Source: Lachnospiraceae bacterium AM93-12TA (GTDB lineage Bacteria; Bacillota; Clostridia; Lachnospirales; Lachnospiraceae). From it: 64,000 nt of DNA. The notes beneath the pieces were generated by a model that was not told the origin of the DNA, searched no databases, and saw nothing but the letters and a program-made list of their open reading frames with translations. The stretch lies in assembly GCA_027698105.1 (NCBI GenBank), contig JAQERH010000008.1:1-64000 (forward strand), written 5' to 3'. A program made the position numbers and the translations under genes. Below, one piece after another: positions 8,800 through 17,543 of this stretch (within the stretch, counting starts at the first letter, position 1; every line of letters begins with the position of its first letter).

Positions 8800-8850
8800 A
8801 GTTTCCTCCTTCTTAAAGCTGCGTGCGTTGTAAGTATTTTGTATGCCTTT

Positions 8851-8879
8851 ATTGTGGGGGAAGAGGAGAAGGTTGTCAA
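8851..8879 (-). promoter_or_regulatory. Promoter of threonine aldolase
   Basis: On the minus strand TTGACA (8874-8879) and CACAAT (8851-8856) are 17 bases apart, about 50 bases before the start codon. The 8800-9161 interval is otherwise gene-free and AT-rich. Confidence 0.7.
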
Positions 8880-9007
8880 GGGAAAAACAGTGTTTGCAGC
8901 TTTGCAATTTGGAAATTTATCTGAACACAGAAACTGGCAGGCGGCGAAGTAAAACTGCATCACAAAAACTTCAAAATGAAATATCAAAAATGAAACAAGT
9001 AAAAAAG

Positions 9008-9036
9008 TTGCAGAAAAATTGTGCAGAATATACAAT
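9008..9036 (+). promoter_or_regulatory. Promoter of the rpiR-family gene
   Basis: TTGCAG (9008-9013) and TACAAT (9031-9036) with 17-base spacing, about 125 bases upstream of the regulator start at 9162. Confidence 0.6.
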
Positions 9037-9161
9037 GAAAACATGTGAAATATAGTAGAACATATGAAAAAAACAGTACATATTTACTTCAAATTGTGCA
9101 GATGCTATGATTTTTTTTAACAGATAACTTCATTTGCGGAATTTGAATCTGGAGGAAAAGC

Positions 9162-10004
9162 ATGAACGAATTACTGGTAAAAATCCGTTTTCTGATTCCG
9201 TCGCTGCCCAGAGCTGAGAAGGCTTTTGCGCAGGCGCTTTTGGAAAATCCAGAGGCTATCACTCAGCTGACGCTGGCGGCTATTGCAGCAGAGTCAGGAA
9301 GCAGCGAGGCTTCAATTATCCGTTTCTGTAAACGTATGGGGTATCATGGGTATTCAGGACTGAAGGAAGCGTTTATAGCAGCGATTTCAGAAGGAGAGGA
9401 AATTCACGAAGAGGGAATTGAGGAGACAGACGATATTGATGTCATTCTGAAAAAAGTATTTCAGAGCAATGTTCAAACGCTTCAGAATACTATGGTTTTG
9501 GCCAATGATGGCTATCAGGCAGCGTTAGACGCGATTATTTCAGCGAAATCAATCCATTTTTTCGGCGTAGGAGACGCTTTTGCAGCCTGCCAGTTTGCAT
9601 TTATGAAATTTTGTCGATTGGGGATTCCCTGCTCTGCCTACAGCGATGTGATGCTTCAATATATCACAGCAGATAATCTCCGTCCCGGAGATGTGGCTTT
9701 GGCGATTTCTTACGAAGGGAGATCGCGGAATGTAGTTCAGGCTATGAAGATTGCAAAGCTCAGGGGAGCAACCACTATAAGCATTACTAAAATGAATAAA
9801 TCACCACTTTTAAAATACACAGATATCAGCCTGTTTACTTCTGTCAGTGATTTGACGGTGGGACGGGATAAGGTTACAAGAAGAGTGGCAGACCAGTTTA
9901 TTTTAGATGTGCTCTATCTGGGATATATTACAAAGACGAAAAGGGATTACTCCAAACGGCTGAAGCGGACTCAGACAGCCATTGACTGCAATAAATTGAT
10001 GTAA
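9162..10004 (+). CDS. MurR/RpiR-family regulator (HTH plus SIS domain)
   Basis: 280 residues. The N-terminal HTH_6 domain (about 1-77) includes LTLAAIAAESGSSEASIIRFCKRMG. A SIS sugar-phosphate-binding domain follows (about 120-260), with GVGDAFAACQFAF and AISYEGRSRNV. These proteins respond to phosphosugars, usually an intermediate of the pathway they control. It is first in the sugar operon 9162-17361 and has the same partner as E. coli alsR next to the allose genes. A sugar phosphate made by the adjacent kinase is a reasonable effector. Confidence 0.9.
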   Translation: MNELLVKIRFLIPSLPRAEKAFAQALLENPEAITQLTLAAIAAESGSSEASIIRFCKRMGYHGYSGLKEAFIAAISEGEEIHEEGIEETDDIDVILKKVFQSNVQTLQNTMVLANDGYQAALDAIISAKSIHFFGVGDAFAACQFAFMKFCRLGIPCSAYSDVMLQYITADNLRPGDVALAISYEGRSRNVVQAMKIAKLRGATTISITKMNKSPLLKYTDISLFTSVSDLTVGRDKVTRRVADQFILDVLYLGYITKTKRDYSKRLKRTQTAIDCNKLM

Positions 10005-10040
10005 AAAATACAGAAATAAAAGATAGAAAAGGTGACAGAT

Positions 10041-10742
10041 ATGGTACAGCTTGCGCCGTCAATTTATGCGGCTGATTATTACAGGCTGGGGGAACAGATG
10101 CAGGTAATGGAGGAGGAAGGGATATCCATTCTCCACCTGGATGTGATGGACGGACAGTTTGTTCCTGGATTTTCATTTGGGCCAGAGTTCATTGCAAAGC
10201 TCAGACCACACAGCAGGCAGCATTTTGACATCCACCTGATGACGAAACAGCCTCAAAATTTAATTTGTCAGTGCGCTGAATCAGGGGCAGATACAATTCT
10301 TCTTCATTGGGAGGCATTTGGGGAGGAAGAGGTTTTTCTGGAGGCCGCTGAAAGCATTCACAATTTAGGAAAAAGAGCAGGGATTGTTTTGAACCCAGAG
10401 ACAGAGCTCGATGTTTTATCAGAGAACGTGTGGAGGGAGATAGACAAACTTCAGCTTATGACTACAAGGCCGGGAAGAAAAGGACAGAGTTTTTTAAATT
10501 CTTCGCTGGGACGGTTCAGGCAGGCCCAAAAACAGACAAAGCAGTGGAATCCAACAGTAGAACTTCAGGCGGATGGTGGTGTGAACCTGACTAATATACA
10601 GCAGCTTCTCGCCAGTGGAGCAGAAACTTTCGTAGTGGGAAACGGGCTGTTTGCCGGGCAGCTTAGGGAAAATATTAAGGCCTATCAAGCCATTTTGACA
10701 GCAGGGAGGGCAGGAAATGAAACAGTATTTTATAGGGATTGA
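10041..10742 (+). CDS. Ribulose-/allulose-phosphate 3-epimerase family protein
   Basis: 233 residues, TIM barrel. It has LAPSIYAADY, the metal/catalytic motif HLDVMDGQFVPGFSFG, FDIHLM and QADGGV. The usual phosphate-site GFGGQ is replaced by RPGRKGQ, which moves it from housekeeping Rpe towards AlsE-like enzymes acting on hexulose 6-phosphates. ATG 10041 is preferred over GTG 10032 because AAAGGTGA lies just upstream. It overlaps the kinase start by 26 bases. Substrate inferred from context: allulose 6-phosphate or similar. Confidence 0.8.
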   Translation: MVQLAPSIYAADYYRLGEQMQVMEEEGISILHLDVMDGQFVPGFSFGPEFIAKLRPHSRQHFDIHLMTKQPQNLICQCAESGADTILLHWEAFGEEEVFLEAAESIHNLGKRAGIVLNPETELDVLSENVWREIDKLQLMTTRPGRKGQSFLNSSLGRFRQAQKQTKQWNPTVELQADGGVNLTNIQQLLASGAETFVVGNGLFAGQLRENIKAYQAILTAGRAGNETVFYRD

Positions 10743-12243
10743 TATAGGAACCAGCGCAGCTAAAACTCTTCTCATGGATGAGAATGGAGTGGTGAAAGCC
10801 CAGGTTTCCAGAGAATATCCTCTCTATCAGCCAGCGAATGGATGGGCGGAACAGGATCCGGAGGATTGGAAAAAGGCTGTATTTTCAGCAGTCAGAGAAT
10901 TAGTCGAATCTTCTCAAGTAGAACGGGAGCTGGTTAAAGGAATTGGATTTTCTGGCCAGATGCATGGCTTGGTTATGCTGGATGAGAGGGGAAAACCTAT
11001 TCGGCGCTCCATTATCTGGTGCGATCAGAGATCAGCAGAACAGACAGCGGAAATGTGTTCTTTGATGCCGGAAGAGAAATGGCTGGAAATTACAGCAAAT
11101 CCCCCTATTGCCGCCTGGACGGCAGCTAAAATTCTGTGGGTGAGAAAAGAAGAGCCGGAAAATTGGAAAAAATGCCGTCATATTCTTCTTCCCAAGGATT
11201 ATATACGTTACTGTCTCACTGGTGTATTTGCAACAGATGTATCGGACGCGTCGGGAATGCAGCTTCTCGATGTAAAAAACAGGGTCTGGTCAGATACGGT
11301 TTTAGAATGTCTTTCGATTGATAAGTCAATGCTGGCCCAGGTATTTGAGTCTCAGGAGGTGACAGGAACTCTGCTTCCGGAGGTAGCAGAAAAACTGGGG
11401 CTGACAGAGAAAGTCAAGGTGGTGGCGGGAGCGGCAGATAATGCGGCAGCAGCCGTGGGAATAGGAGTTGTCAGAGACAGAGAAAGTTTTACTACCATAG
11501 GAACTTCCGCTCTTTTATATACACACCTGGAACACTATACGCCTGTGCCTGGAGGAGGACTTCATTTGTGCTGTGCAGCAGTGCCTGGAAGCTGGTTTAC
11601 CATGGGAGGCCCTCAGGCGGCAGGACTTTCCCTGGAATGGTTTAAAGATTCCTACTGCCAGGATATGACAGAACAGGCGGATAGGGAGGGGAGGAGTGTT
11701 TATCAGCTGATTAATGAGGCAGCGGAAAAAATTCCAGCTGGGAGCGAACGGCTGATTTATATGCCATACCTGATGGGGGAAAGAACTCCCCATATGAATC
11801 CTAAATGCAGGGGAGCTTTTGTAGGGCTTAACATTATTCATCAAAAAGCTCATCTTCTGCGGGCAATTATGGAGGGAATTGCGTATTCTCTGGCAGACTG
11901 CAATGCGCTTCTGAAAGAAACGGGAACAGAAATTTTCTCTATGAAAGCCTGCGGAGGAGGCAGCAGGAGCAGGCTGTGGCGTCAGATTCTGGCAGATCTT
12001 TATGAGTGTGAAATACAGACACTTGCCGAGGAAGAGGGACCTGCCTACGGCGCTGCTATTTTAGCAGGGGTGGGAACCGGTGCATTCCCAGACGTTTCCT
12101 GGGCCTGCAGACAGTTTATAAAAACAGGTGACACAGTGAAGCCGGACAGCGAGGAAGCAAAGCTTTATAAAAAGTATCATGCAGTCTACGACAGTCTGTA
12201 TCACCACATGGCAGAGGATTTTGAGGCGCTGTACGAGCTTTAA
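10717..12243 (+). CDS. FGGY-family carbohydrate kinase (xylulokinase-like)
   Basis: 508 residues, two FGGY domains. N-terminal phosphate loop IGIDIGTSAAKTLLMD, sugar-binding GFSGQMHGLVMLD and IIWCDQR, and a C-terminal ACGGGSRSRLWRQILAD motif of XylB-type kinases. It should phosphorylate a ketose after import by the ABC transporter encoded downstream. The sugar may not be xylulose, since no xylose isomerase is present and the operon carries AlsE-like and HxlB-like genes. Confidence 0.88.
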   Translation: MKQYFIGIDIGTSAAKTLLMDENGVVKAQVSREYPLYQPANGWAEQDPEDWKKAVFSAVRELVESSQVERELVKGIGFSGQMHGLVMLDERGKPIRRSIIWCDQRSAEQTAEMCSLMPEEKWLEITANPPIAAWTAAKILWVRKEEPENWKKCRHILLPKDYIRYCLTGVFATDVSDASGMQLLDVKNRVWSDTVLECLSIDKSMLAQVFESQEVTGTLLPEVAEKLGLTEKVKVVAGAADNAAAAVGIGVVRDRESFTTIGTSALLYTHLEHYTPVPGGGLHLCCAAVPGSWFTMGGPQAAGLSLEWFKDSYCQDMTEQADREGRSVYQLINEAAEKIPAGSERLIYMPYLMGERTPHMNPKCRGAFVGLNIIHQKAHLLRAIMEGIAYSLADCNALLKETGTEIFSMKACGGGSRSRLWRQILADLYECEIQTLAEEEGPAYGAAILAGVGTGAFPDVSWACRQFIKTGDTVKPDSEEAKLYKKYHAVYDSLYHHMAEDFEALYEL

Positions 12244-12313
12244 AACAGGCTTTTGCAGACTTCGAAATAGATATTGTGAATCAATTAATAAGACGTAACA
12301 GGAGGAAAACAGG

Positions 12314-13339
12314 ATGAAGAAGAAATTTTTAGCAGTGTTATCATGTGGATTAGCAGCAACATTTTTATTTGGCTGCTCGAACAATGCGTCTCAGAAGCCA
12401 GAGACAACAGCAGCACAGACAGAAGCTGCGGAGGAGAGCCAGAAACCGTCTGAGGAAAATGCAGGGACAGATACAGCTTCTGAGGGGGGAATGACCTTTG
12501 GAGTTACTTACTGGATTGAGTCTGATTTCTTTAAGACAGTAGCTGATTCCATCACAAAAGCGGCTGAGGCGGAAGGAAATAAAACAGTTGTGGTAGACGC
12601 GCAGCAGGACAGTACAAAACAGCTTCAGGTAGTAGAGGATTTTATTGCTCAGGACGTAGACGCAGTATTTTTAAATCCGGTTGATAAAGATGCGATTGAA
12701 CCGGCACTTCAGAAACTGGACGAGGCAGGAATTCCGGTGGTTAATTTTGACTCTGCAGTAGGCAACCTGGATCTGGTAGATGCGTATGTAGCTACTGATA
12801 ATATTCAGGCGGGCAAGCTGTGCGGAGAGGCCATGCTGAAGGATTTTCCAGACGGCGGAAAGATTGCTGTGCTTAACTATCCGGCTAACAGTGCCTGCGT
12901 TGACAGAGAGAAAGGTTTCTTAGAGACAATTGAGGGTAAGGGATTTGAGATTGTGGAAACCTTTGATGCAGAGGGAACGGTTGAGAAGGGACAGAATATT
13001 ACAAGTGATATTTTACAGGCTCATCCAGATTTAGATGCGATTTTCTCCATTAATGATCAGGCGGGTATGGGCGCTTATGCAGCTTGCATGACATCAGGAG
13101 CCGACGTGGCTATCTATGGTGTAGACGGAGCTCCGGAGGCAAAGCAGGTAATTGCTAAGGAAGGAAGTATTTACCGGATGACAGCAGCACAGTCTCCGAT
13201 TAAGATCGGAACTCAGTGCTACGAGACAGTTAAAGAAATTCTGGCAGGTCAGGAGCCGGAGCAGTTCCAGATTGACGTGCCGGCTTTTACAATCGACAGT
13301 GAGAATATTGCCGAGTATCTGAACGCAGGATGGCAGTAA
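12314..13339 (+). CDS. Sugar ABC transporter substrate-binding lipoprotein (RbsB/AlsB family)
   Basis: 341 residues. Lipoprotein signal with lipobox FLFGC (Cys21), a Ser/Thr/Glu-rich linker (22-60), then a periplasmic-binding-protein type I fold (peripla_BP_4): TFGVTYWIESDFFKTVADS and AIFSINDQAGMGAYAA. It delivers a monosaccharide to the RbsC-type permease. Start ATG has GGAGG upstream. It lies 70 bases after the kinase, within the same operon. Confidence 0.92.
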   Translation: MKKKFLAVLSCGLAATFLFGCSNNASQKPETTAAQTEAAEESQKPSEENAGTDTASEGGMTFGVTYWIESDFFKTVADSITKAAEAEGNKTVVVDAQQDSTKQLQVVEDFIAQDVDAVFLNPVDKDAIEPALQKLDEAGIPVVNFDSAVGNLDLVDAYVATDNIQAGKLCGEAMLKDFPDGGKIAVLNYPANSACVDREKGFLETIEGKGFEIVETFDAEGTVEKGQNITSDILQAHPDLDAIFSINDQAGMGAYAACMTSGADVAIYGVDGAPEAKQVIAKEGSIYRMTAAQSPIKIGTQCYETVKEILAGQEPEQFQIDVPAFTIDSENIAEYLNAGWQ

Positions 13340-13379
13340 GAAACAGCGTTTAAGAGATACGGACAAGGAGCGGCAGAGA

Positions 13380-14870
13380 ATGGAAGAATTACTGAGGATG
13401 GAGGGAATTTCCAAATCCTTCTCAGGAGTCAGAGTACTGAACCGTGTGGAACTGACTGTGAAGCACGGGGAGGTACACGCTCTTTTAGGAGAGAACGGAG
13501 CAGGAAAATCTACGCTGATTAAGATACTTGGCGGTGCTTACACAAAGGATGAAGGAACGATTTACATTGAGGGAAATAAGACAGAGATCACAAGTGTGGA
13601 GAGCGCCAGGAACTATGGAATCCGTGTGATTCACCAGGAACTGATGCTGATTCCCTACATGACTGTGGCGGAGAATATTTTCCTGGGGCAGGAGCCAAAA
13701 ACAAAACGAGGGACTGTGGATACAGAGAAAATGAATCGGGATACAGCTGCCTTTCTGAAAGAAATGGAGTTAGATATTCAGCCGGAGGAGCAGGTGGGGA
13801 GGCTCAATATTGCGAAACAGCAGATGGTGGAGATTGCAAGGGCAATCTCCTTCGGTGCTAAAATTATTGTAATGGATGAGCCCACCTCTTCCCTGACGGA
13901 CACAGAAGTGGAAGTTTTGTTTAAAGCAATTCGACGGCTGAAGGGAAAAGGGGTCGGCATTATCTATATCAGTCATCGAATGTCAGAGCTGGATGCGATT
14001 GCAGACCGGATTACAGTGATGCGGGATGGAGAGTATATTGATACAGTTGTAACAAAAGATACAACTCATGATCATCTGGTAAGCTTAATGGTAGGACGTT
14101 CTCTGGGAGATCTGTATGACAAGCATAATCATTCCAGAGAGGAGACTGTACTTTCTGTCAGCCATCTGGCAGCGGGAAAGGAAGTCAGGGACGTTTCCTT
14201 TGAACTGAAAAAAGGAGAGGTACTGGGATTTTCCGGTCTGGTAGGTTCAGGCCGTTCGGAGACCATGGAAGCACTATTTGGACTCAGGAAAAAAGATGCG
14301 GGAGAAATTTTTGCAGATGGGAAAAAGGCGCAGATAAGGAATGTGAAGGATGCTATGAACTATGGCATCGGCCTGGTTCCCGAGGACAGAAAAAAAGAAG
14401 GAATTTTCTCTGTGCAGGGAATACGCTTTAACACTACTATTGAAGTGCTGGATCAGTTTTTAAAGGGCGGAACATACAGCCGGGAGAAAGAACTGTCTCT
14501 GATTCACACGTATGTGGATCAGGTTATGGAGACAAAATATACCGGAATTGAGCAACCTATTGGCAGGCTGAGCGGAGGCAACCAGCAAAAGGTAATTATC
14601 AGCCGCTGGCTTCTTGCTACAAAGAAAATCCTGATTTTAGATGAGCCGACCAGAGGCATTGACGTAAAGACAAAGGCGGATATTTATCATTTGATTGATC
14701 GGCTGACAGCAGAGGGTCTGTCTGTGATATTTATCTCTTCTGAGATGCCGGAGCTTATCAATATGTGCGACCGGATTGTGGTGATGAACCAGGGGCGGAC
14801 GACAGGCGTACTTTCCAGGGATGAATTTACCCAGGAGCGTATTATGGAATTATCCACAAAGGAATTATAA
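13380..14870 (+). CDS. Sugar ABC transporter ATP-binding protein (RbsA family)
   Basis: 496 residues, two fused ABC ATPase domains. Domain 1 has GENGAGKST and MDEPTSSLTDTE. Domain 2 has the degenerate Walker A GLVGSGRSE that is usual for RbsA/MglA, and signature LSGGNQQKVIISRWL with LDEPTRGID. Energises the importer formed with the following permease and the preceding binding protein. Confidence 0.95.
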   Translation: MEELLRMEGISKSFSGVRVLNRVELTVKHGEVHALLGENGAGKSTLIKILGGAYTKDEGTIYIEGNKTEITSVESARNYGIRVIHQELMLIPYMTVAENIFLGQEPKTKRGTVDTEKMNRDTAAFLKEMELDIQPEEQVGRLNIAKQQMVEIARAISFGAKIIVMDEPTSSLTDTEVEVLFKAIRRLKGKGVGIIYISHRMSELDAIADRITVMRDGEYIDTVVTKDTTHDHLVSLMVGRSLGDLYDKHNHSREETVLSVSHLAAGKEVRDVSFELKKGEVLGFSGLVGSGRSETMEALFGLRKKDAGEIFADGKKAQIRNVKDAMNYGIGLVPEDRKKEGIFSVQGIRFNTTIEVLDQFLKGGTYSREKELSLIHTYVDQVMETKYTGIEQPIGRLSGGNQQKVIISRWLLATKKILILDEPTRGIDVKTKADIYHLIDRLTAEGLSVIFISSEMPELINMCDRIVVMNQGRTTGVLSRDEFTQERIMELSTKEL

Positions 14871-14883
14871 AGAGGTGACAGAG

Positions 14884-15873
14884 ATGAAACATAAGTGGGG
14901 GCAGTCAGCAGTAAACACAATTAAAATGAACTTCGGCATTCTGATGGGCCTTTTGATCCTCTGTGTGGGACTTACGTTCCTGACAGATAAATTTGCCACA
15001 GTAACGAACTTTTTCAATGTGGTAAGGCAGATTACTATTAATTTATATCTGGCCTGCGGTATGACCTTTGTCATCCTTTTAGGGGGCATTGACCTGTCAG
15101 TAGGTTCTGTGATTGCTGTTTCAGGGTGTATCAGTGCAGGAATGATCACCTGGCTTGGATTACCTGTTCCAGTGGGAATTTTGATTGGAATTTTCTTTGG
15201 AACCCTGATTGGAGCGTTTAATGGACTTGTAGTTTCAAGAACTACGATTCCAGCTTTTATTGTAACGCTGGCTGCGATGAATATTGGTCGGGGAATTGCC
15301 AGAATTTATACCCACGCTCAGACAATTGCCGTTTTAGACGATGCGTATACCTTCTGGGGAATGGGAGAAATTCTGGGACTTCCCATTCAGCTTTATTTGA
15401 TTATCGCTGTGATTATTGTATCTTCCTTTATTTTAAACAGAACGAAGCTTGGACGTCACATTTATGCAGTAGGAGGAAACAAGACAGCGGCAGAGTATTC
15501 GGGAATTAACGTAAAAAAAGTTACATTTTTTGTGTTTGCTTTCAGCGGCTTTCTGGCGTCCCTGGCAGGAGTGCTGACAGTGGGAAGAACCTTTACGGCT
15601 ACGATGATTATGGGAGACAGTGCGGAGATGGATGCCATTGCTGCAGTTGTGCTGGGAGGAACCAGCATGAGCGGAGGCAAGGGAAGCATTTCCGGAACAG
15701 TAATTGGCGTAATTGTGATCGGTATTTTGAAAAATGGAATGAACCTGTTAGGTATTGACTCCTCCTGGCAGTATGTAGTTCAGGGAATTGTAATTCTGAT
15801 TGCTGTTTATATCGACTTTATCAAATCAGGCGGAACAGCTTCTGATTTAATAAGAAAGTTAAAACGGGCTTAA
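14884..15873 (+). CDS. Sugar ABC transporter permease (RbsC family)
   Basis: 329 residues, highly hydrophobic, eight to ten membrane segments, BPD_transp_2 family. Includes GGIDLSVGSVIAVSG and AVGGNKTAAEYSGINV, typical of RbsC/AlsC. ATG 14884 follows AGAGGTGACAG; the upstream reading frame overlaps the ATPase gene and has no signal. Confidence 0.95.
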   Translation: MKHKWGQSAVNTIKMNFGILMGLLILCVGLTFLTDKFATVTNFFNVVRQITINLYLACGMTFVILLGGIDLSVGSVIAVSGCISAGMITWLGLPVPVGILIGIFFGTLIGAFNGLVVSRTTIPAFIVTLAAMNIGRGIARIYTHAQTIAVLDDAYTFWGMGEILGLPIQLYLIIAVIIVSSFILNRTKLGRHIYAVGGNKTAAEYSGINVKKVTFFVFAFSGFLASLAGVLTVGRTFTATMIMGDSAEMDAIAAVVLGGTSMSGGKGSISGTVIGVIVIGILKNGMNLLGIDSSWQYVVQGIVILIAVYIDFIKSGGTASDLIRKLKRA

Positions 15874-15924
15874 AATGGTTTGGGAAATGCCGAAAATAGG
15901 GGAAATAGAAGAGGAAAATACAGA

Positions 15925-16476
15925 ATGGGATATACCAGGGCAGCAGAGGAGGTGCTTGGAGAACTGAACCGGGCACTTCAGGGAATTGATGAAGAAGAGG
16001 TAACCGGATTTGTATCTTGCTTTAGCAGAGAAAACAGGATTTTCTGCGATGGGGCGGGAAGAAGCCGTCTCCAGGCGGAAGGGTTTGCCATGCGGCTGGC
16101 TCAAATGGGATTTTTGGCAAGTGTAGTAGGGGAAGCGACAGCTCCTGCCATTACCTCAAAGGATATTTTGATTATACTCAGTGGTTCTGGGGAAACTCCC
16201 GTGCTTTTGGAACATGGAAAAAAAGCCAAGAAAGCAGGGGCTTTGGTATTGGCAGTGACAGCATCTCCACACTCCTCCCTTTCAGACTTGTGTGATGCGG
16301 CCGTAATAGTGAAGGCAGACAGGAAAGATCAGGTGAAGGGTTGTTCTGTACAGCCAATGGGGACCCTGTTTGAACAAAGCGCCGGTATCCTTTGCGACAC
16401 GATGGTACTTCTTCTGATGGATCGGTTTCACATTACAGGAGAAGAGATGTTTAGAAACCACAGCAATCTGGAGTAA
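15925..16476 (+). CDS. SIS-domain 6-phospho-3-hexuloisomerase-like protein (HxlB)
   Basis: 183 residues, a single SIS domain. GAGRSRLQAEGFAMRLAQMG, VVGEATAPAI, LSGSGETP and a late QPMGTLFEQ motif are characteristic of HxlB, which interconverts arabino-3-hexulose 6-phosphate and fructose 6-phosphate. There is no HxlA formaldehyde-fixing partner here, so a sugar-catabolic role is more likely than ribulose monophosphate chemistry. Start ATG 15925 after GAGG. Confidence 0.85.
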   Translation: MGYTRAAEEVLGELNRALQGIDEEEVTGFVSCFSRENRIFCDGAGRSRLQAEGFAMRLAQMGFLASVVGEATAPAITSKDILIILSGSGETPVLLEHGKKAKKAGALVLAVTASPHSSLSDLCDAAVIVKADRKDQVKGCSVQPMGTLFEQSAGILCDTMVLLLMDRFHITGEEMFRNHSNLE

Positions 16477-16524
16477 AGAGCAGAAGTGCTGATAAAAGAG
16501 AAAAAACAGACAGGAGGCTGGGAT

Positions 16525-17361
16525 ATGGAGTGTAAAGGTAGCAGGATTCAAATAGGAGCCGTAGCCTGGGGACTTCCAGGAGGCGGATTGTACAGTGTCA
16601 GAACTGCCCATGAGGCAGGTCTTTCAGGAATTCAGTTAGAACTGGGAAGCTTTGAAGCGGGATATCCGTTGGCCCAAAAGACTGTGATGGACGGATATCT
16701 GGAAGATGGAGAGCGATATGGAATAGAATTCCCTGCCCTTGTCTTAAACGATCTGATGGAGCATGAATTTATTCACGGAAGGTCTACAGAAAATGGGAAA
16801 ATTGCCTGGGAGCAGATTGAGATCGGTGTGGAGACGGCAGAGCAGATGGGAATCAGCCGTCTGATGATTCCCAATTTTATTCACAATCTGATTACCTGCC
16901 AGGAACATGTAGAAAATACCAGAGAGGCTCTTAGTTACGCGTGCCGTCTGGGCGCAGAGCGGGGGATTACAATTTTGACAGAAAACGCTCTTGACTGGAA
17001 AAGACAGATTGAACTTCTGGATGCAGTGGGCGCAGACAATCTGAAAATTCACTTTGATACCCAGAATTTTAAATTTAATTTTGATATGGATCAGCTCAGC
17101 CAGCTGGAAGGCCTGTATCCTTACATGGACACCATTCTTCATGTAAAAGATGGGACAGACGCGCCGGGAAATCGTTTGTTAGGAGAAGGAAATACAGATT
17201 TCTTCAGCCAGATGAAATATTTGAAGGAACGAGGTTTTGGCGGCTGGATTATTACAGAAAATTACTATAATCTTCGGCCTCTAAGGAACCAGGACGAGTC
17301 AGGAGACCAGATGGAACTTCTTTTGAGGGATGTGAATACGATTCAGAAATGCTTCGAGTAA
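16525..17361 (+). CDS. Sugar phosphate isomerase/epimerase (xylose-isomerase-like TIM barrel)
   Basis: 278 residues, AP_endonuc_2/xylose-isomerase-like fold. Metal-binding motifs include ILTENALD, KIHFDTQN, ILHVKDG and WIITENYY. Relatives include L-xylulose 5-phosphate and hydroxypyruvate isomerases; the exact reaction cannot be read. CAGGAGG precedes ATG 16525. Last gene of the operon and followed by a terminator, so likely to act on the same imported sugar. Confidence 0.82.
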   Translation: MECKGSRIQIGAVAWGLPGGGLYSVRTAHEAGLSGIQLELGSFEAGYPLAQKTVMDGYLEDGERYGIEFPALVLNDLMEHEFIHGRSTENGKIAWEQIEIGVETAEQMGISRLMIPNFIHNLITCQEHVENTREALSYACRLGAERGITILTENALDWKRQIELLDAVGADNLKIHFDTQNFKFNFDMDQLSQLEGLYPYMDTILHVKDGTDAPGNRLLGEGNTDFFSQMKYLKERGFGGWIITENYYNLRPLRNQDESGDQMELLLRDVNTIQKCFE

Positions 17362-17366
17362 AGAAA

Positions 17367-17400
17367 AATGCCGTATAGGGAAACCTGTACGGCGTTTTTG
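17367..17400 (+). terminator. Terminator of the sugar operon
   Basis: GCCGTATAGG pairs with CCTGTACGGC (one G-U) around a GAAA loop, followed by TTTTT. Confidence 0.8.
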
Positions 17401-17467
17401 CTTGAAAGAATCTTTCCTGGGATTTGCCAGATTTTGTACTTTTACTCTGCACATTTACCGGCTGCTG

Positions 17468-17496
17468 TTGGCAAATACCTCCCCAGGTATTATAAT
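17468..17496 (+). promoter_or_regulatory. Promoter of eutH copy 1, nearly identical to that of the deoR-family gene
   Basis: TTGGCA (17468-17473), 17 bases, TATAAT (17491-17496). The spacer contains ACCTCCCCAGGT, an inverted repeat that could be an operator. The same -35, spacer and -10 recur at 18699-18727, and similarity continues about 30 bases downstream. Confidence 0.75.
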
Positions 17497-17543
17497 GAAA
17501 CCTGATATAAATGCCAGATAGGGCGTGAGAGGGAGGAGACGGA

